A stretch of DNA of 31,450 bases from Bacillota bacterium (GCA_023431215.1 JAEYXR010000126.1:1-31450); one strand, 5' to 3'; shown: positions 15,335 through 23,285, counted from the first letter of the stretch. Numbers and translations are program-made. Notes: generated from the sequence alone by a model not told the origin.

Positions 15335-16390
15335 TTAACTATTTGCGGCAATCAGCTCGTTTAGAATGTCCTCGCCGATATTTCCAGTCAGCTTAGGCCA
15401 AGTGGTTTTGATGATATGCTCCCGATAAGCGACCAGCTCATCCTGCGTCAGCTCTAGAATCTCAATGCCATAATCCTTCATTTTCTGAATGGCGTCGTTA
15501 TCAGCGGACTCGGCCGTTTCGTAAGAGTTCAAAGCTTCATTCATGAAGGTCTGGGTTATCAGCTCCTGCAGGTCTGCCGGCATCTTGTCGTACACCTTTT
15601 GACTCATCATGTAACCAATGTTTTCCACAAAAACATTATAAGGCACATAATACTTGATTACATCGCGGAAGTCGGAATAGTTCAGCTGAGGCGTGCCGCC
15701 AATCCAGCCGTTGCAGACACCGGTCTGCATGGAGGTATACAGGTCAGAATACGGGATGGTGGTAGCACCATAGCCCATGTCCTGGGTTACCAGGTTATAT
15801 ACCTCGATGGCAGGGGCGCGTACCAGCGTGTTGGCTTTGGCGGTGCTGGAGTCATTTACATCGTTGTAACCCTCGGGATAGGAGGCAAAGCCCAAACCAA
15901 TCATACCTTCTGCATAGGTGCCCAGCCACCTGATATTCAGGTCGTTCATAATTTCGGTATATTTACTGCAAAAGAAAGATTCGGGGCCGAAGGCATCAGA
16001 CATGGAAGAATAGTCGTTGACCAGATAGGGGATAAAGTTCATCTCCAGACGGGAATCATACTCGGACGGAATTGGGATGAGAGCCATGTCTACCGTGCCT
16101 TCAGATAGCTCCTGAAAGGTCAGTGTGTAGTCTCCCAGCTGAGAGGAGGGGTATAGTGTGACATCCAAACGGCCGTTGCTCTTGCTCTCCAGCTCTTTCT
16201 CAATCCGAGTTAAAGAGGCATAGCCTAAGTGTTCCTGGTTATAATGGGTTGCAATGCGTAGGGTGTATACGCTCGGTTTTTCTCCTGACGGATCTGCATT
16301 ATTCTGAGGGCTGGAACCGCCACAGCCGGCCAGCATAGTCAGAGACAGGGCTGCGGACAATGTCATGCAAATCAACTTGTTTATTTTCAT
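15335..16390 (-). CDS. TRAP transporter substrate-binding lipoprotein DctP (system 2)
   Basis: The protein is 351 aa, with a signal peptide ending in the lipobox MLAGC (Cys about 23). YTLRIATHYNQEH opens the binding fold. NTLVRAPAIEVYNL holds the arginine expected to bind a substrate carboxylate, followed by TTIPYSDLYTSMQTGVCNG. GGAGGG lies 6 nt before the ATG. The gene follows the octopine-dehydrogenase-family gene by 81 bp, so the ligand is plausibly an opine-type N-carboxyalkyl amino acid or a related carboxylate (inference). Confidence 0.93.
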   Translation of the reverse strand: MKINKLICMTLSAALSLTMLAGCGGSSPQNNADPSGEKPSVYTLRIATHYNQEHLGYASLTRIEKELESKSNGRLDVTLYPSSQLGDYTLTFQELSEGTVDMALIPIPSEYDSRLEMNFIPYLVNDYSSMSDAFGPESFFCSKYTEIMNDLNIRWLGTYAEGMIGLGFASYPEGYNDVNDSSTAKANTLVRAPAIEVYNLVTQDMGYGATTIPYSDLYTSMQTGVCNGWIGGTPQLNYSDFRDVIKYYVPYNVFVENIGYMMSQKVYDKMPADLQELITQTFMNEALNSYETAESADNDAIQKMKDYGIEILELTQDELVAYREHIIKTTWPKLTGNIGEDILNELIAANS

Positions 16391-16429
16391 ATTGTTCCCT
16401 CCGATAATTTTTTTAGATCGGTAAGACGG

Positions 16430-16449
16430 ATTTCGTTGACTTACGAAAT
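16430..16449 (-). other. Small hairpin between the dehydrogenase and dctP (system 2)
   Basis: ATTTCGT (16430-16436) and ACGAAAT (16443-16449) form a 7-bp stem in the 81-bp gap. There is no U run. It may adjust transcript processing between enzyme and transporter genes. Confidence 0.4.
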
Positions 16450-16471
16450 TGTGAACATTTGGGGATGCCGC

Positions 16472-17578
16472 TTACTTTACACCAGTTTGAACGTATTTCA
16501 GAAGCTGATCCTTGTTAAGGTCAGCAATGCCCAGTTGCTCCAGATTGCGGCCCTCGGCACGCCAATCTTTTTCGTGAACAATATTGATGATGTCTATAAA
16601 CCCGTTGGTCAGGGGCATATCCACACCCAGCTTTTCGCCAATGGCGGCCCAGGGGACCAAACCAAAGGGGATATCTTCTGTAAGGTAACGGCTACTCAAA
16701 TCATTGGGGCCGCAGATGGGGGTGAGACCGATGGAGCCGTGGCCCTCTTTGTACAAGTCCTGCCAAGTCCACTCGTAGTCCTCGGGGCGGCCGGCAAAGT
16801 CCTCCATGGGACGCAGGTTATAACCCAGGACCTGGCCGATGGCTTTGCGCTCTTTGTCCATGGCAATATTCAGGCGGCAGGCGGCTGGTGTCCAACCATG
16901 CTCATACAGGAAAAAATTAACCTGAGGACGCTCAATGTTGCTGATGTTGAACAAAACGGGGCCTGCGTGCCAGTCAGGATTTACAATGGCCAGACCACAC
17001 TCCAGAACATCGGTGTAGATTTTCTCAAAGGGAAACAGATCCTCACGCATTTCGTCAATTAGACCGGGACCCTTCTCAGCAGGTAAGAAAGCAATGTTGA
17101 TGGGGTTGCGGCCAAATACGTTGACAGTATTGGAGCCGGGCTCCACCAAGCGGGAGTCATAGGGTAGATTATTGGCATCAGCCAAAACGGGGCAATCCTC
17201 TTCACCTAGCTCTTGTCTCAGTACCAAAGCAGAAAAAGCACCGGGATAGGTGATGATGATTTGATCCTTATGTACATGACCTTTCAGCAGCTTTGCATAG
17301 CCGGAGTGGGCGAAAGCGGGGGTAACAATGCAAATGTAGTGGCAGCCTTCCACGGCCTTGGCAATGTCATCTGTAACCATGTTAAGTTTTACAGGACCCT
17401 GTAGCTCCTTGATGTTGCCCTTTAGGATAATGGTGTTGGTTTCAAAAACCTTCTTCATGTTGTTCTTAAACTGAGGCATTTCGTACAAGTTAACGGTGTG
17501 ACCTTTCATAGCAAATTCAGCAGCCATGGTGTGTGCGCCATTGCCACCACCCAGAACGGCGATTTTTTTAGGTGTCAT
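16472..17578 (-). CDS. NAD/NADP octopine/nopaline dehydrogenase family enzyme
   Basis: The protein is 368 aa. The N-terminal Rossmann fold starts KKIAVLGGGNGAHTMA. VTPAFAHSGYAKLL and PGAFSALVLRQEL follow, and the C-terminal domain (about 190-360) has the opine dehydrogenase pattern (NPDWHAGPVLFNISNIER, EHGWTPAACRL, GPNDLSSRYLTEDIPFGLVPWA). Members reversibly oxidise N-(carboxyalkyl) amino acids to an amino acid plus a keto acid. I chose the second ATG because AAAGG lies 9 nt upstream; the first ATG (17587) directly abuts it. It is first in an operon with a TRAP transporter, so it is probably catabolic. The exact opine is unknown. Confidence 0.9.
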   Translation of the reverse strand: MTPKKIAVLGGGNGAHTMAAEFAMKGHTVNLYEMPQFKNNMKKVFETNTIILKGNIKELQGPVKLNMVTDDIAKAVEGCHYICIVTPAFAHSGYAKLLKGHVHKDQIIITYPGAFSALVLRQELGEEDCPVLADANNLPYDSRLVEPGSNTVNVFGRNPINIAFLPAEKGPGLIDEMREDLFPFEKIYTDVLECGLAIVNPDWHAGPVLFNISNIERPQVNFFLYEHGWTPAACRLNIAMDKERKAIGQVLGYNLRPMEDFAGRPEDYEWTWQDLYKEGHGSIGLTPICGPNDLSSRYLTEDIPFGLVPWAAIGEKLGVDMPLTNGFIDIINIVHEKDWRAEGRNLEQLGIADLNKDQLLKYVQTGVK

Positions 17579-17720
17579 GAGAATCATCCTTTCTTCACTT
17601 GTGGGATTAAAATAATAGGCTTGATTAGGGTTGAATGCAAAATGTATAATTTCTATTAACTGACAGATAAAATATTAGCATTTTTATGATAGGGTGTCAT
17701 CCTAAGAAAAAAGGAAAAAA

Positions 17721-17779
17721 TTGGGCCTAAGCCCTCTGTTTTCGTACGAAAAGTATGAAAACAGAGGGCGTAGGCCCAA
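17721..17779 (-). terminator. Terminator of the CdaR-type regulator gene
   Basis: A 59-nt hairpin has arms 17721-17743 and 17757-17779 with a single A/G mismatch. It is followed on the minus strand by TTTTTTCC. It isolates the regulator gene upstream from the dehydrogenase operon downstream. Confidence 0.92.
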
Positions 17780-17803
17780 TAAAGGTTGTTAATTTTCAAA
17801 CAA

Positions 17804-18970
17804 TCAGGTTTTAAGTCGCATTAAACGACGCAGGTTGACAAGGTAAAGTGCCATGGTTCTATCAAAATCATACAAATCCAAACCGTATTTTTCTTCTATG
17901 CGGCGGAAGCGATAAACCAGGGTGCTTTTGTGGATGTGTAAAGCTTCCGCTGTTTTGGCAAAATTGAAGTGGGACTGGCACCAGTGGTTAACCAGTTGGA
18001 GCAGTTGGTCTCCAGCCTCGCTTTCCTGAATGTTGCGCAGCAGGGTAGAGCTGACATGATTGCAGACCTCATCGTCAAGGTTAAGAGCCAGTTTTTCCAA
18101 AAAAATGTCGCAGGCCGTGAGATAGCCATGGGAAATATCCCGCATATGGAGTACACGCAGGGCCAGAGTGGCATCCTGATAGGAGGCGTGGAGCCCTTTG
18201 GGCCCACTGGTGGGGGCACCAATCCCTAAGCAGAGGGTGTGGTATTCACCACTAAGGCCATCCAGAAGACCCTGTATCTTTTGGCGGAGTGCGTCCATAC
18301 CACCGGAACTTTCAAAGTACAGTGGCATAGCTACCACCTCAGAGTTATTCTGCATGCAGAAAAAATCCTGCGGGTGAATAAACAGTTTGTTCATGTATTC
18401 CATGATGCGCTGAGACATGGGCGTAGTTCCCTGACTTTGAAGGCCATATGGTTCTACTTCCACCCGCAACACCACCCGAGGCAGGTTGAGGTCGTAACCC
18501 ATTTTGTAGGCGTTGTTATGTATAAACTCCACGTCATCATCCTGTACATCTACAATCAGATCGTGCAGCAGACTTAATTTTTCGTATTCGCTGTATTGGG
18601 AGAACTGTTGCCGCAGCTGAAAGTCCAAAAAGGTCTGAGCAAGCTGCTGGATGAGCACGGCGTATTTCGAGATCTCTTCTGGTTTACCGGTGATGCCGAT
18701 GGTACCCATGATTTTACCACCGATGGAGAGGGGGATGGTGGTACCTGGCTTGGTACCTGAGAGTTTGCCGGCAACATTGACATCATGGTATAACTGACGT
18801 CCGCAAGCGAGTACTTCCAAAGAGGCTTCGTGCAGCGTACCCACACGTGCGGGGTCGTTGCTGCCCAGCACAATGCCTTCCTCATCAGTAACCAGCACAT
18901 GGTGGCCGATGATGGCACTGGCGGACTGGGACAACCTCTGGCACAGTTCAGCATTTAAAATTCCAAACAT
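17804..18970 (-). CDS. CdaR-family (sugar diacid / PucR-type HTH) regulator
   Basis: The protein is 388 aa from ATG 18970. Residues about 1-135 form a sugar-diacid-recognition domain (LSQSASAIIGHHVLVTDEEG, then GTIGITGKPEEISKYAVLIQQLAQTFLD). The middle is a GGDEF-like degenerate domain typical of the family. The C-terminus carries the PucR-type helix-turn-helix (HFNFAKTAEALHIHKSTLVYRFRRIEEKYGLDL). A TTG at 19006 would add 12 residues, but AAGAAGG stands at a reasonable distance only from the ATG. A regulator sensing a small carboxylate fits control of the adjacent dehydrogenase/TRAP operon (inference). Confidence 0.9.
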   Translation of the reverse strand: MFGILNAELCQRLSQSASAIIGHHVLVTDEEGIVLGSNDPARVGTLHEASLEVLACGRQLYHDVNVAGKLSGTKPGTTIPLSIGGKIMGTIGITGKPEEISKYAVLIQQLAQTFLDFQLRQQFSQYSEYEKLSLLHDLIVDVQDDDVEFIHNNAYKMGYDLNLPRVVLRVEVEPYGLQSQGTTPMSQRIMEYMNKLFIHPQDFFCMQNNSEVVAMPLYFESSGGMDALRQKIQGLLDGLSGEYHTLCLGIGAPTSGPKGLHASYQDATLALRVLHMRDISHGYLTACDIFLEKLALNLDDEVCNHVSSTLLRNIQESEAGDQLLQLVNHWCQSHFNFAKTAEALHIHKSTLVYRFRRIEEKYGLDLYDFDRTMALYLVNLRRLMRLKT

Positions 18971-19005
18971 CCTGAAGCGAACCTTCTTTCGTGACAATAT
19001 AAGCA

Positions 19006-19061
19006 AATTTGTCTCGGAAACGTACGTAGACTGGCAGCCAGCTTTGGCAATTTGCTCGGAA
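19006..19061. repeat. Direct repeat upstream of the CdaR-type gene
   Basis: AATTTGTCTCGGAA (19006-19019) and AATTTGCTCGGAA (19049-19061) are near-identical, 43 bp apart, with the palindrome CTGG-CAG-CCAG (19031-19041) between them. They lie in the regulator's own upstream region and could be autoregulatory sites. Confidence 0.4.
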
Positions 19062-19178
19062 TAGCAGTAACAATCTGATATTGCGGCTCATTTTAAAATA
19101 GCAGATTTCCTTTGGGTGTATTGCCATTGTTAATAGAGAAATGCTCTTAGTATGGAACTGAAAAAGAGCAAGTTGTTA

Positions 19179-20786
19179 TTACAGTACAGACATTTTTTTC
19201 TCGCTTATTACCAGCACATCACCTGCTTCAATGGTTGTGTCGCCGTTGGGAATAATAGTTTGCTCACCACGTAAAATCATTACCACCAACTCTTCCTTTT
19301 TGGGAGAAAATGCTGCAATTGTTTTGCCAACCCAAGGGCTGTTTTGGGTAATAGATTTTTCTTGAAGCGCAAGCCCTACCTCATCTTGGTAAGCAGGGGC
19401 GCTTAAAATAACCGAATCGCCAGAATGGAATATGGTGTCACCGCCTTGTAAAACATTCTCACCATTGCGCAGCAACATAATTACTAACATATCCGGGGGA
19501 AGGTTAATTTCGTGCAAGGGTTTTCCTTCCCATGAATGTCCGTCATAAATTTCAAGATTAATAAAGTAGAGCTTTACCTGGTCGGTATAGTCACTAAAAC
19601 TCTTTGCGTCGTCAATGCTCTGGTCACACATTCCCAACCAACGGGCCACCGGTGCAAGGAGAGAACCCTGAAACGCAATGGATAACAGTACAATACAAAA
19701 AACCATGTGAAACAGGTCGCCGGAGGTCTGTGCCTCATGGACGGTTGCCATTATTGCAAAAACAATGGATGCAGCTCCTCGCAGTCCGGCAAATGAAACC
19801 AGCAGCTGTTGGCGTATGCTGCAGCCCAAGGGGGTTAGGCATATAGTTACCGCTAAGGGGCGCACCACAAAGGTCAATAGCAAAGCAATAATAATTGCGG
19901 GAATAAGGATTTGCGGAATACGTGCGGGAGTAGCCAAAAGCCCCAGCAGAAAGAAAATCAGCATCTGCATCAAGCTTGTAAATCCATCAAAAAAATGAAC
20001 CAGCGACTTTTTCTTTCGTATGCGGCAGTTTCCCAGTATAATTCCTACAATGTAGGCGCTTAGATAACCGTTTCCACCCAGTGCTGCCGGGAGCGCATAA
20101 GAAAGTAAGGCAATTCCAATAAAAAATGCCATGTCAAACCCAGGAACAGGAAAATGATAGTGCCGTAAAAATTCTCTGACCAAAAGTGCAATAGCAACAC
20201 CAAACAAAATACCAAACAGCAGCTGCTTCATAGTCAGCCACAAAAGCTGGGTTCCGCTGGAACTTCCACTCATGACAGAAAGCAGGGTGATGGTGAGCAT
20301 GTAGGCAAAAGGGTCGTTGCTACCACTCTCTACCTCCAGCAGGGATGCCGTGTTTTCACGAAGACCCAGTTTTTTAGACCGAAGCACCGAAAACACAGAT
20401 GCCGCATCGGTAGAGCTGAGGATAGCCCCTAAAAGCATGGCATCCAATACCGGAAGTTTTAAAAACAAGATGCATACAGCACCCGTTAGTGCGGCTGTTA
20501 AAACAACGCCCAAGGAAGCCAAAACGGCTGCCTTTATTGCCACGGGCTTGGCCTCATCCCAGTTTGTTCCAAATCCGCCGTAAAACATAATGAAGATTAG
20601 GGCAATGGTACAAATCTGCTCTGATAACTGGTAATTATCAAAGGGAATACGAAAAATTCCATTTTCCCCAAAAAGCATGCCCAATGCAATAAATGCCAAC
20701 AGAACAGGTACTCCTAGTTTATGTGTCAAACGGCTGACCAACACACAAAGAAGGATAACTACAGTACACACAAGTAAATAGGACAT
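19179..20786 (-). CDS. K+/H+ antiporter (CPA1/NhaP2-like) with tandem RCK_C-like modules
   Basis: The protein is 535 aa. Residues about 1-385 form a 12-13-segment cation/proton exchanger (LGMLFGENGIFRI, IMFYGGFGTNW, LGAILSSTDAASVFSVLRSKK, EVESGSNDPFAYML, SFAGLRGAASIVFA). The C-terminus holds two similar RCK_C-like modules: GKPLHEINLPPDMLVIMLLR...GDSVILSAP and GKTIAAF...ELVVMILRGEQTIIPNGDTTIEAGDVLVISEK. RCK_C domains gate K+ transport and in Firmicutes can bind c-di-AMP. I chose ATG 20786 because AGGAGG lies 6 nt upstream; a TTG at 20801 overlaps that site. It is monocistronic. Confidence 0.9.
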   Translation of the reverse strand: MSYLLVCTVVILLCVLVSRLTHKLGVPVLLAFIALGMLFGENGIFRIPFDNYQLSEQICTIALIFIMFYGGFGTNWDEAKPVAIKAAVLASLGVVLTAALTGAVCILFLKLPVLDAMLLGAILSSTDAASVFSVLRSKKLGLRENTASLLEVESGSNDPFAYMLTITLLSVMSGSSSGTQLLWLTMKQLLFGILFGVAIALLVREFLRHYHFPVPGFDMAFFIGIALLSYALPAALGGNGYLSAYIVGIILGNCRIRKKKSLVHFFDGFTSLMQMLIFFLLGLLATPARIPQILIPAIIIALLLTFVVRPLAVTICLTPLGCSIRQQLLVSFAGLRGAASIVFAIMATVHEAQTSGDLFHMVFCIVLLSIAFQGSLLAPVARWLGMCDQSIDDAKSFSDYTDQVKLYFINLEIYDGHSWEGKPLHEINLPPDMLVIMLLRNGENVLQGGDTIFHSGDSVILSAPAYQDEVGLALQEKSITQNSPWVGKTIAAFSPKKEELVVMILRGEQTIIPNGDTTIEAGDVLVISEKKMSVL

Positions 20787-20820
20787 AATACCTCCTGTCA
20801 AAAGTTAATCAAAATAAGTA

Positions 20821-20895
20821 GAGCGTAAAAAGCAACTGCTATACGCTCATCATTGTTTTGTTGAATTGTATATATAAAAAAGTTTACCATAGCAA
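20821..20895 (-). promoter_or_regulatory. Antiporter promoter and leader hairpin
   Basis: On the minus strand, TTGCTA (20890-20895), a 17-bp spacer and TATACA (20867-20872) predict a start near 20860. The roughly 75-nt leader holds a hairpin with outer stem GAGCGTA (20821-20827)/TACGCTC (20842-20848) and inner AGC/GCT pairs. No U run follows it on the minus strand. I see nothing definite in 20896-21090. Confidence 0.5.
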
Positions 20896-21090
20896 GGTAA
20901 TTTCTTCAAGGCTCTGGGGGTGAATGTATTCGGCATTGCTTTTGGCACAATGGGCACTAGGCTCAAAATAGATCCTGTTTAGAGTTAAGATGTGAGGCAG
21001 CAAAAGCCATATCAGACTATAATAAAGCAATTTGTTAGAAGAGGTTTAAAAGGTTTTGTATATCTATATGTAAATTTGTATGCCTGCAGA

Positions 21091-21129
21091 CAAACAAAAA
21101 GAGCAGCCCCATATTGCCTAGGGCTGCTC
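21091..21129 (-). terminator. Terminator of the 19-codon gene
   Basis: GAGCAGCCC and GGGCTGCTC (21121-21129 with 21101-21109) form a 9-bp GC-rich stem with an 11-nt loop. It is followed on the minus strand by TTTTTGTTTG. It lies 20 bp after the stop codon of the small ORF. Confidence 0.85.
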
Positions 21130-21149
21130 ATCATTATTATGTTATAAAA

Positions 21150-21209
21150 TTAGCACCAAGATCCAAAGCACTTGTTAAGGAATGCAAAAATATCATTAAA
21201 GCAAAACAT
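21150..21209 (-). CDS. Putative 19-aa Cys/Phe-rich micropeptide
   Basis: The encoded peptide is MFCFNDIFAFLNKCFGSWC: 19 residues, five Phe, three Cys (3, 14, 19), near-neutral charge, with an amphipathic-looking centre. AAAGGAGG (21221-21228) precedes the ATG by 11 nt, an extended -10 lies at 21257-21265, and a GC-rich terminator follows the stop. Together these make a complete unit of about 155 nt. I recognise no family. It could be a signalling or toxic peptide, a membrane-associated regulator, or a translated leader. The antiporter downstream on the same strand has its own promoter, which argues against a leader. It is divergent from sigI. Translation is inferred, not shown. Confidence 0.6.
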   Translation of the reverse strand: MFCFNDIFAFLNKCFGSWC

Positions 21210-21256
21210 ATTTTTGTGAACCTCCTTTATAGTATTTGTCTTGCAAGAACAACCTC

Positions 21257-21265
21257 ATTATAACA
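21257..21265 (-). promoter_or_regulatory. Extended -10 promoter of the micropeptide gene
   Basis: The minus strand reads TG-T-TATAAT, a perfect extended -10, with a predicted start near 21250 and a leader of about 40 nt. The -35 region is weak (AGAATT or TAGAAT at 16-17 bp spacing), as is common for extended -10 promoters. Confidence 0.65.
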
Positions 21266-21287
21266 TGGAGTGATGCACAATTCTACT

Positions 21288-21325
21288 GGTAATAACCTAC
21301 ATATTATGTAGGTTATTACCTTTTT
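21288..21325 (+). terminator. 15-bp perfect hairpin with T5, upstream of sigI
   Basis: GGTAATAACCTACAT (21288-21302) and ATGTAGGTTATTACC (21306-21320) enclose a 3-nt loop and are followed by TTTTT on the plus strand. No plus-strand gene lies directly upstream, so it may insulate sigI from read-through, or act as an operator dyad between two divergent promoters. Confidence 0.6.
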
Positions 21326-21402
21326 GGATGATGAAAGTAATTATTCTATAATATTCTAAAGTATTTGTTATTTTTTGGTATATTTGCTTAAATATTATGC
21401 TG

Positions 21403-21431
21403 TTGACAAATAAAGGTGTCTATATTATGTT
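21403..21431 (+). promoter_or_regulatory. Predicted sigI-rsgI promoter
   Basis: TTGACA (21403-21408) is a perfect -35. TATGTT (21426-21431) lies 17 bp downstream as a weak -10. The start would be near 21438, only about 16 nt before the TTG start at 21454. A SigI-dependent promoter could also exist; I cannot identify one by eye. Confidence 0.45.
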
Positions 21432-21453
21432 TAAGAAACAGGGAGGTGATGAC

Positions 21454-22176
21454 TTGAAGCAATTAAATAGCGTTGCGATACAGGCCAAAACCGATCAAAA
21501 ACTATTTAATGAGCTAATAGAATCTCAAAAATGGTTTTTGTTGCGCTGCTGCCACGATGTGTGCGGACGCTATATATCAGAAAGCGATGATGAGTATTCT
21601 ATCGCCATGTTTGCTTTTAGCAAAGCAGTAGAAAATTATGATGACAGTAAAGGCGAATTTTTAGCGTTTGCCAGAGTGGTAACTCGGAATCAGCTATATG
21701 ATTATTTAAGAAGTCAAAGTCGTTTACGTGAAGTCAGTGTTTCTCCCTATGTTTTTGAAAGCAGCAATCAGGAGGATTTTTCACCTTTAGAAAAATCTGT
21801 ACAAACAGTGATGAATCAGCAGGCATTGTTTGAGTCCCAAACTACAGCCGCAGAGGAAATAGAAGCAGCCAATCAGGTGTTTTCTGATTTCGGTTTTTCT
21901 TTTTATGACCTGGCTGCATGCAGCCCCAAATCAAAAAAGACCAAAAATGCTTGCCGTATGGCAGTTCAATATTTGCTGTCAAATGCCAAGCTTGCAGAGG
22001 ACTTATTTGCTGATAAATTTTTGCCATTGCAAAAAATTGAAAAAAATTGCGGCCTACCCCGAAAATTATTAGAGCGCCACCGTAAATATATAATAGCGGC
22101 GGTGGTGTTACTATCCGGAGAGTATCCCCACCTGTCCCAATATCTTAGTGCAATGAAAAAGGAGGAGCGCCCATGA
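21454..22176 (+). CDS. sigI: RNA polymerase sigma-I factor
   Basis: From the TTG at 21454 the protein is 240 aa, the usual SigI size. SDDEYSIAMFAFSKAVENYDDSKGEFLAFARVVTRNQLYDYLRSQSR is the SigI-type region 2, with a C-terminal DNA-binding segment (LPLQKIEKNCGLPRKLLERHRKYIIAAVVLLSGEYPHL). I chose the TTG because GGGAGGTGAT ends 3 nt before it (GGAGG spacing 7) and because the predicted transcript begins after the ATG at 21397. It overlaps rsgI by ATGA. SigI factors respond to heat in Bacillus and to extracellular polysaccharide in cellulolytic clostridia. Confidence 0.93.
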   Translation: MKQLNSVAIQAKTDQKLFNELIESQKWFLLRCCHDVCGRYISESDDEYSIAMFAFSKAVENYDDSKGEFLAFARVVTRNQLYDYLRSQSRLREVSVSPYVFESSNQEDFSPLEKSVQTVMNQQALFESQTTAAEEIEAANQVFSDFGFSFYDLAACSPKSKKTKNACRMAVQYLLSNAKLAEDLFADKFLPLQKIEKNCGLPRKLLERHRKYIIAAVVLLSGEYPHLSQYLSAMKKEERP

Positions 22177-23213
22177 AAGGAACAATTGTTGAAATAAGAG
22201 GCAATAAAGCAGCGGCGCTCACCCAGGACGGCACTGTCAAATTGGTACCAAACCAAAATTACAGTTTAGGACAGGTGATTGTTGTGAAAACAAATAATAT
22301 TGTTAAATTTGCAGCGGCAGCTGCTGCGGTTTTTGCTGTTTGTGTTATTTCTGCAAGCGCATATGCCATGCCTTACTCTACGATGAGTCTGGATGTAAAT
22401 CCTTCCATCGAATTATCTTTGAACCGCTTTGACCGTGTACTGGGTGTTACAGCGGTAAATGATGACGGAGAAAAGATTTTAACCGAAATAAAACTGAAAA
22501 ATATGAAAGTAGATAATGCGGTTCAGCTTGCTGTACAGGCAATCATTCAAAATGGATACATTTCTCAAGGACAAGGCGGAGGAGTGGTAATTGCAGCATC
22601 TTCAAAAAATGATGAATATGCGGTAAGACTTGCCAGCAGGGTTCAAAATGAAGTGTGCAAAACCGTGGATGAAGCTTTGGGAGAAGACAATAAGGTGGAG
22701 GTTGTAGATTTTGCATTGGGTAAAGACCGTGTTGAATATGCCCATGAGCTAGGTCTTACACCCGGTAAGCTTCACCTGATTGAAAAGCTGGCCGAAGAAG
22801 CTGGAGAAGAATTGGATGAAGATTTTGTTGAAAAATGGTCTGATGCTTCTGTAAAAACAATTATGAGAGCAAACAAGCTTTCTTCGGTTGAACTTTCTAA
22901 GCTTGTAAAAGAAATTGAAAAGCTTGGAAAAGAAATTTTGAAAACCGAAAGTGGCAGTATTGACAATAAAATTTTAGGCGGATTGCTGGATGAGCTGTAT
23001 GGTCGCTTTGAAGATGAAAAAGATGAAATTGAAGAAAGTGTAAAACCAAACAAGCCCGATAACCAAGGACAAAATGGCAACGCTGAAAAGGATAAGGGAA
23101 AGCCTGTTCAAGAGAACAATGCCAAACCCGAAAAACCCGATAACAGCAACAAAGATAAGGATAACTCCAACGGAAAAGATAAGCAGAAAGAAAAATCCTC
23201 AAAAAGCAAATAA
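22173..23213 (+). CDS. rsgI: Anti-sigma-I factor RsgI-like membrane protein
   Basis: The protein is 346 aa. Residues 1-40 are the cytoplasmic RsgI N-terminal domain that binds SigI (MKGTIVEIRGNKAAALTQDG). One membrane segment spans about 43-65. The outer domain begins with LDVNPSIELSLNRF; the Asn76-Pro77 bond is the autocleavage site described for RsgI proteins. Residues about 80-285 form the rest of the conserved extracellular domain with helical charged parts. The tail (about 285-346) is Lys/Asp/Asn/Pro-rich and probably disordered. No carbohydrate-binding or glycosidase domain is attached. Signalling presumably proceeds by stepwise cleavage that frees SigI. Confidence 0.92.
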   Translation: MKGTIVEIRGNKAAALTQDGTVKLVPNQNYSLGQVIVVKTNNIVKFAAAAAAVFAVCVISASAYAMPYSTMSLDVNPSIELSLNRFDRVLGVTAVNDDGEKILTEIKLKNMKVDNAVQLAVQAIIQNGYISQGQGGGVVIAASSKNDEYAVRLASRVQNEVCKTVDEALGEDNKVEVVDFALGKDRVEYAHELGLTPGKLHLIEKLAEEAGEELDEDFVEKWSDASVKTIMRANKLSSVELSKLVKEIEKLGKEILKTESGSIDNKILGGLLDELYGRFEDEKDEIEESVKPNKPDNQGQNGNAEKDKGKPVQENNAKPEKPDNSNKDKDNSNGKDKQKEKSSKSK

Positions 23214-23241
23214 ACTCTTTTAGTAGTTATAGTCTGGTGTA

Positions 23242-23285
23242 AATAACAAAATGGCTCCTGTTTTAGCAGGAGCCATTTTGTTATT
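23242..23285 (+). terminator. Terminator of sigI-rsgI
   Basis: A perfect 19-bp stem (23242-23260 with 23267-23285) encloses a TTTTAG loop. The 3' arm ends ATTTTGTTATT. It lies 28 bp after the rsgI stop. Confidence 0.92.
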
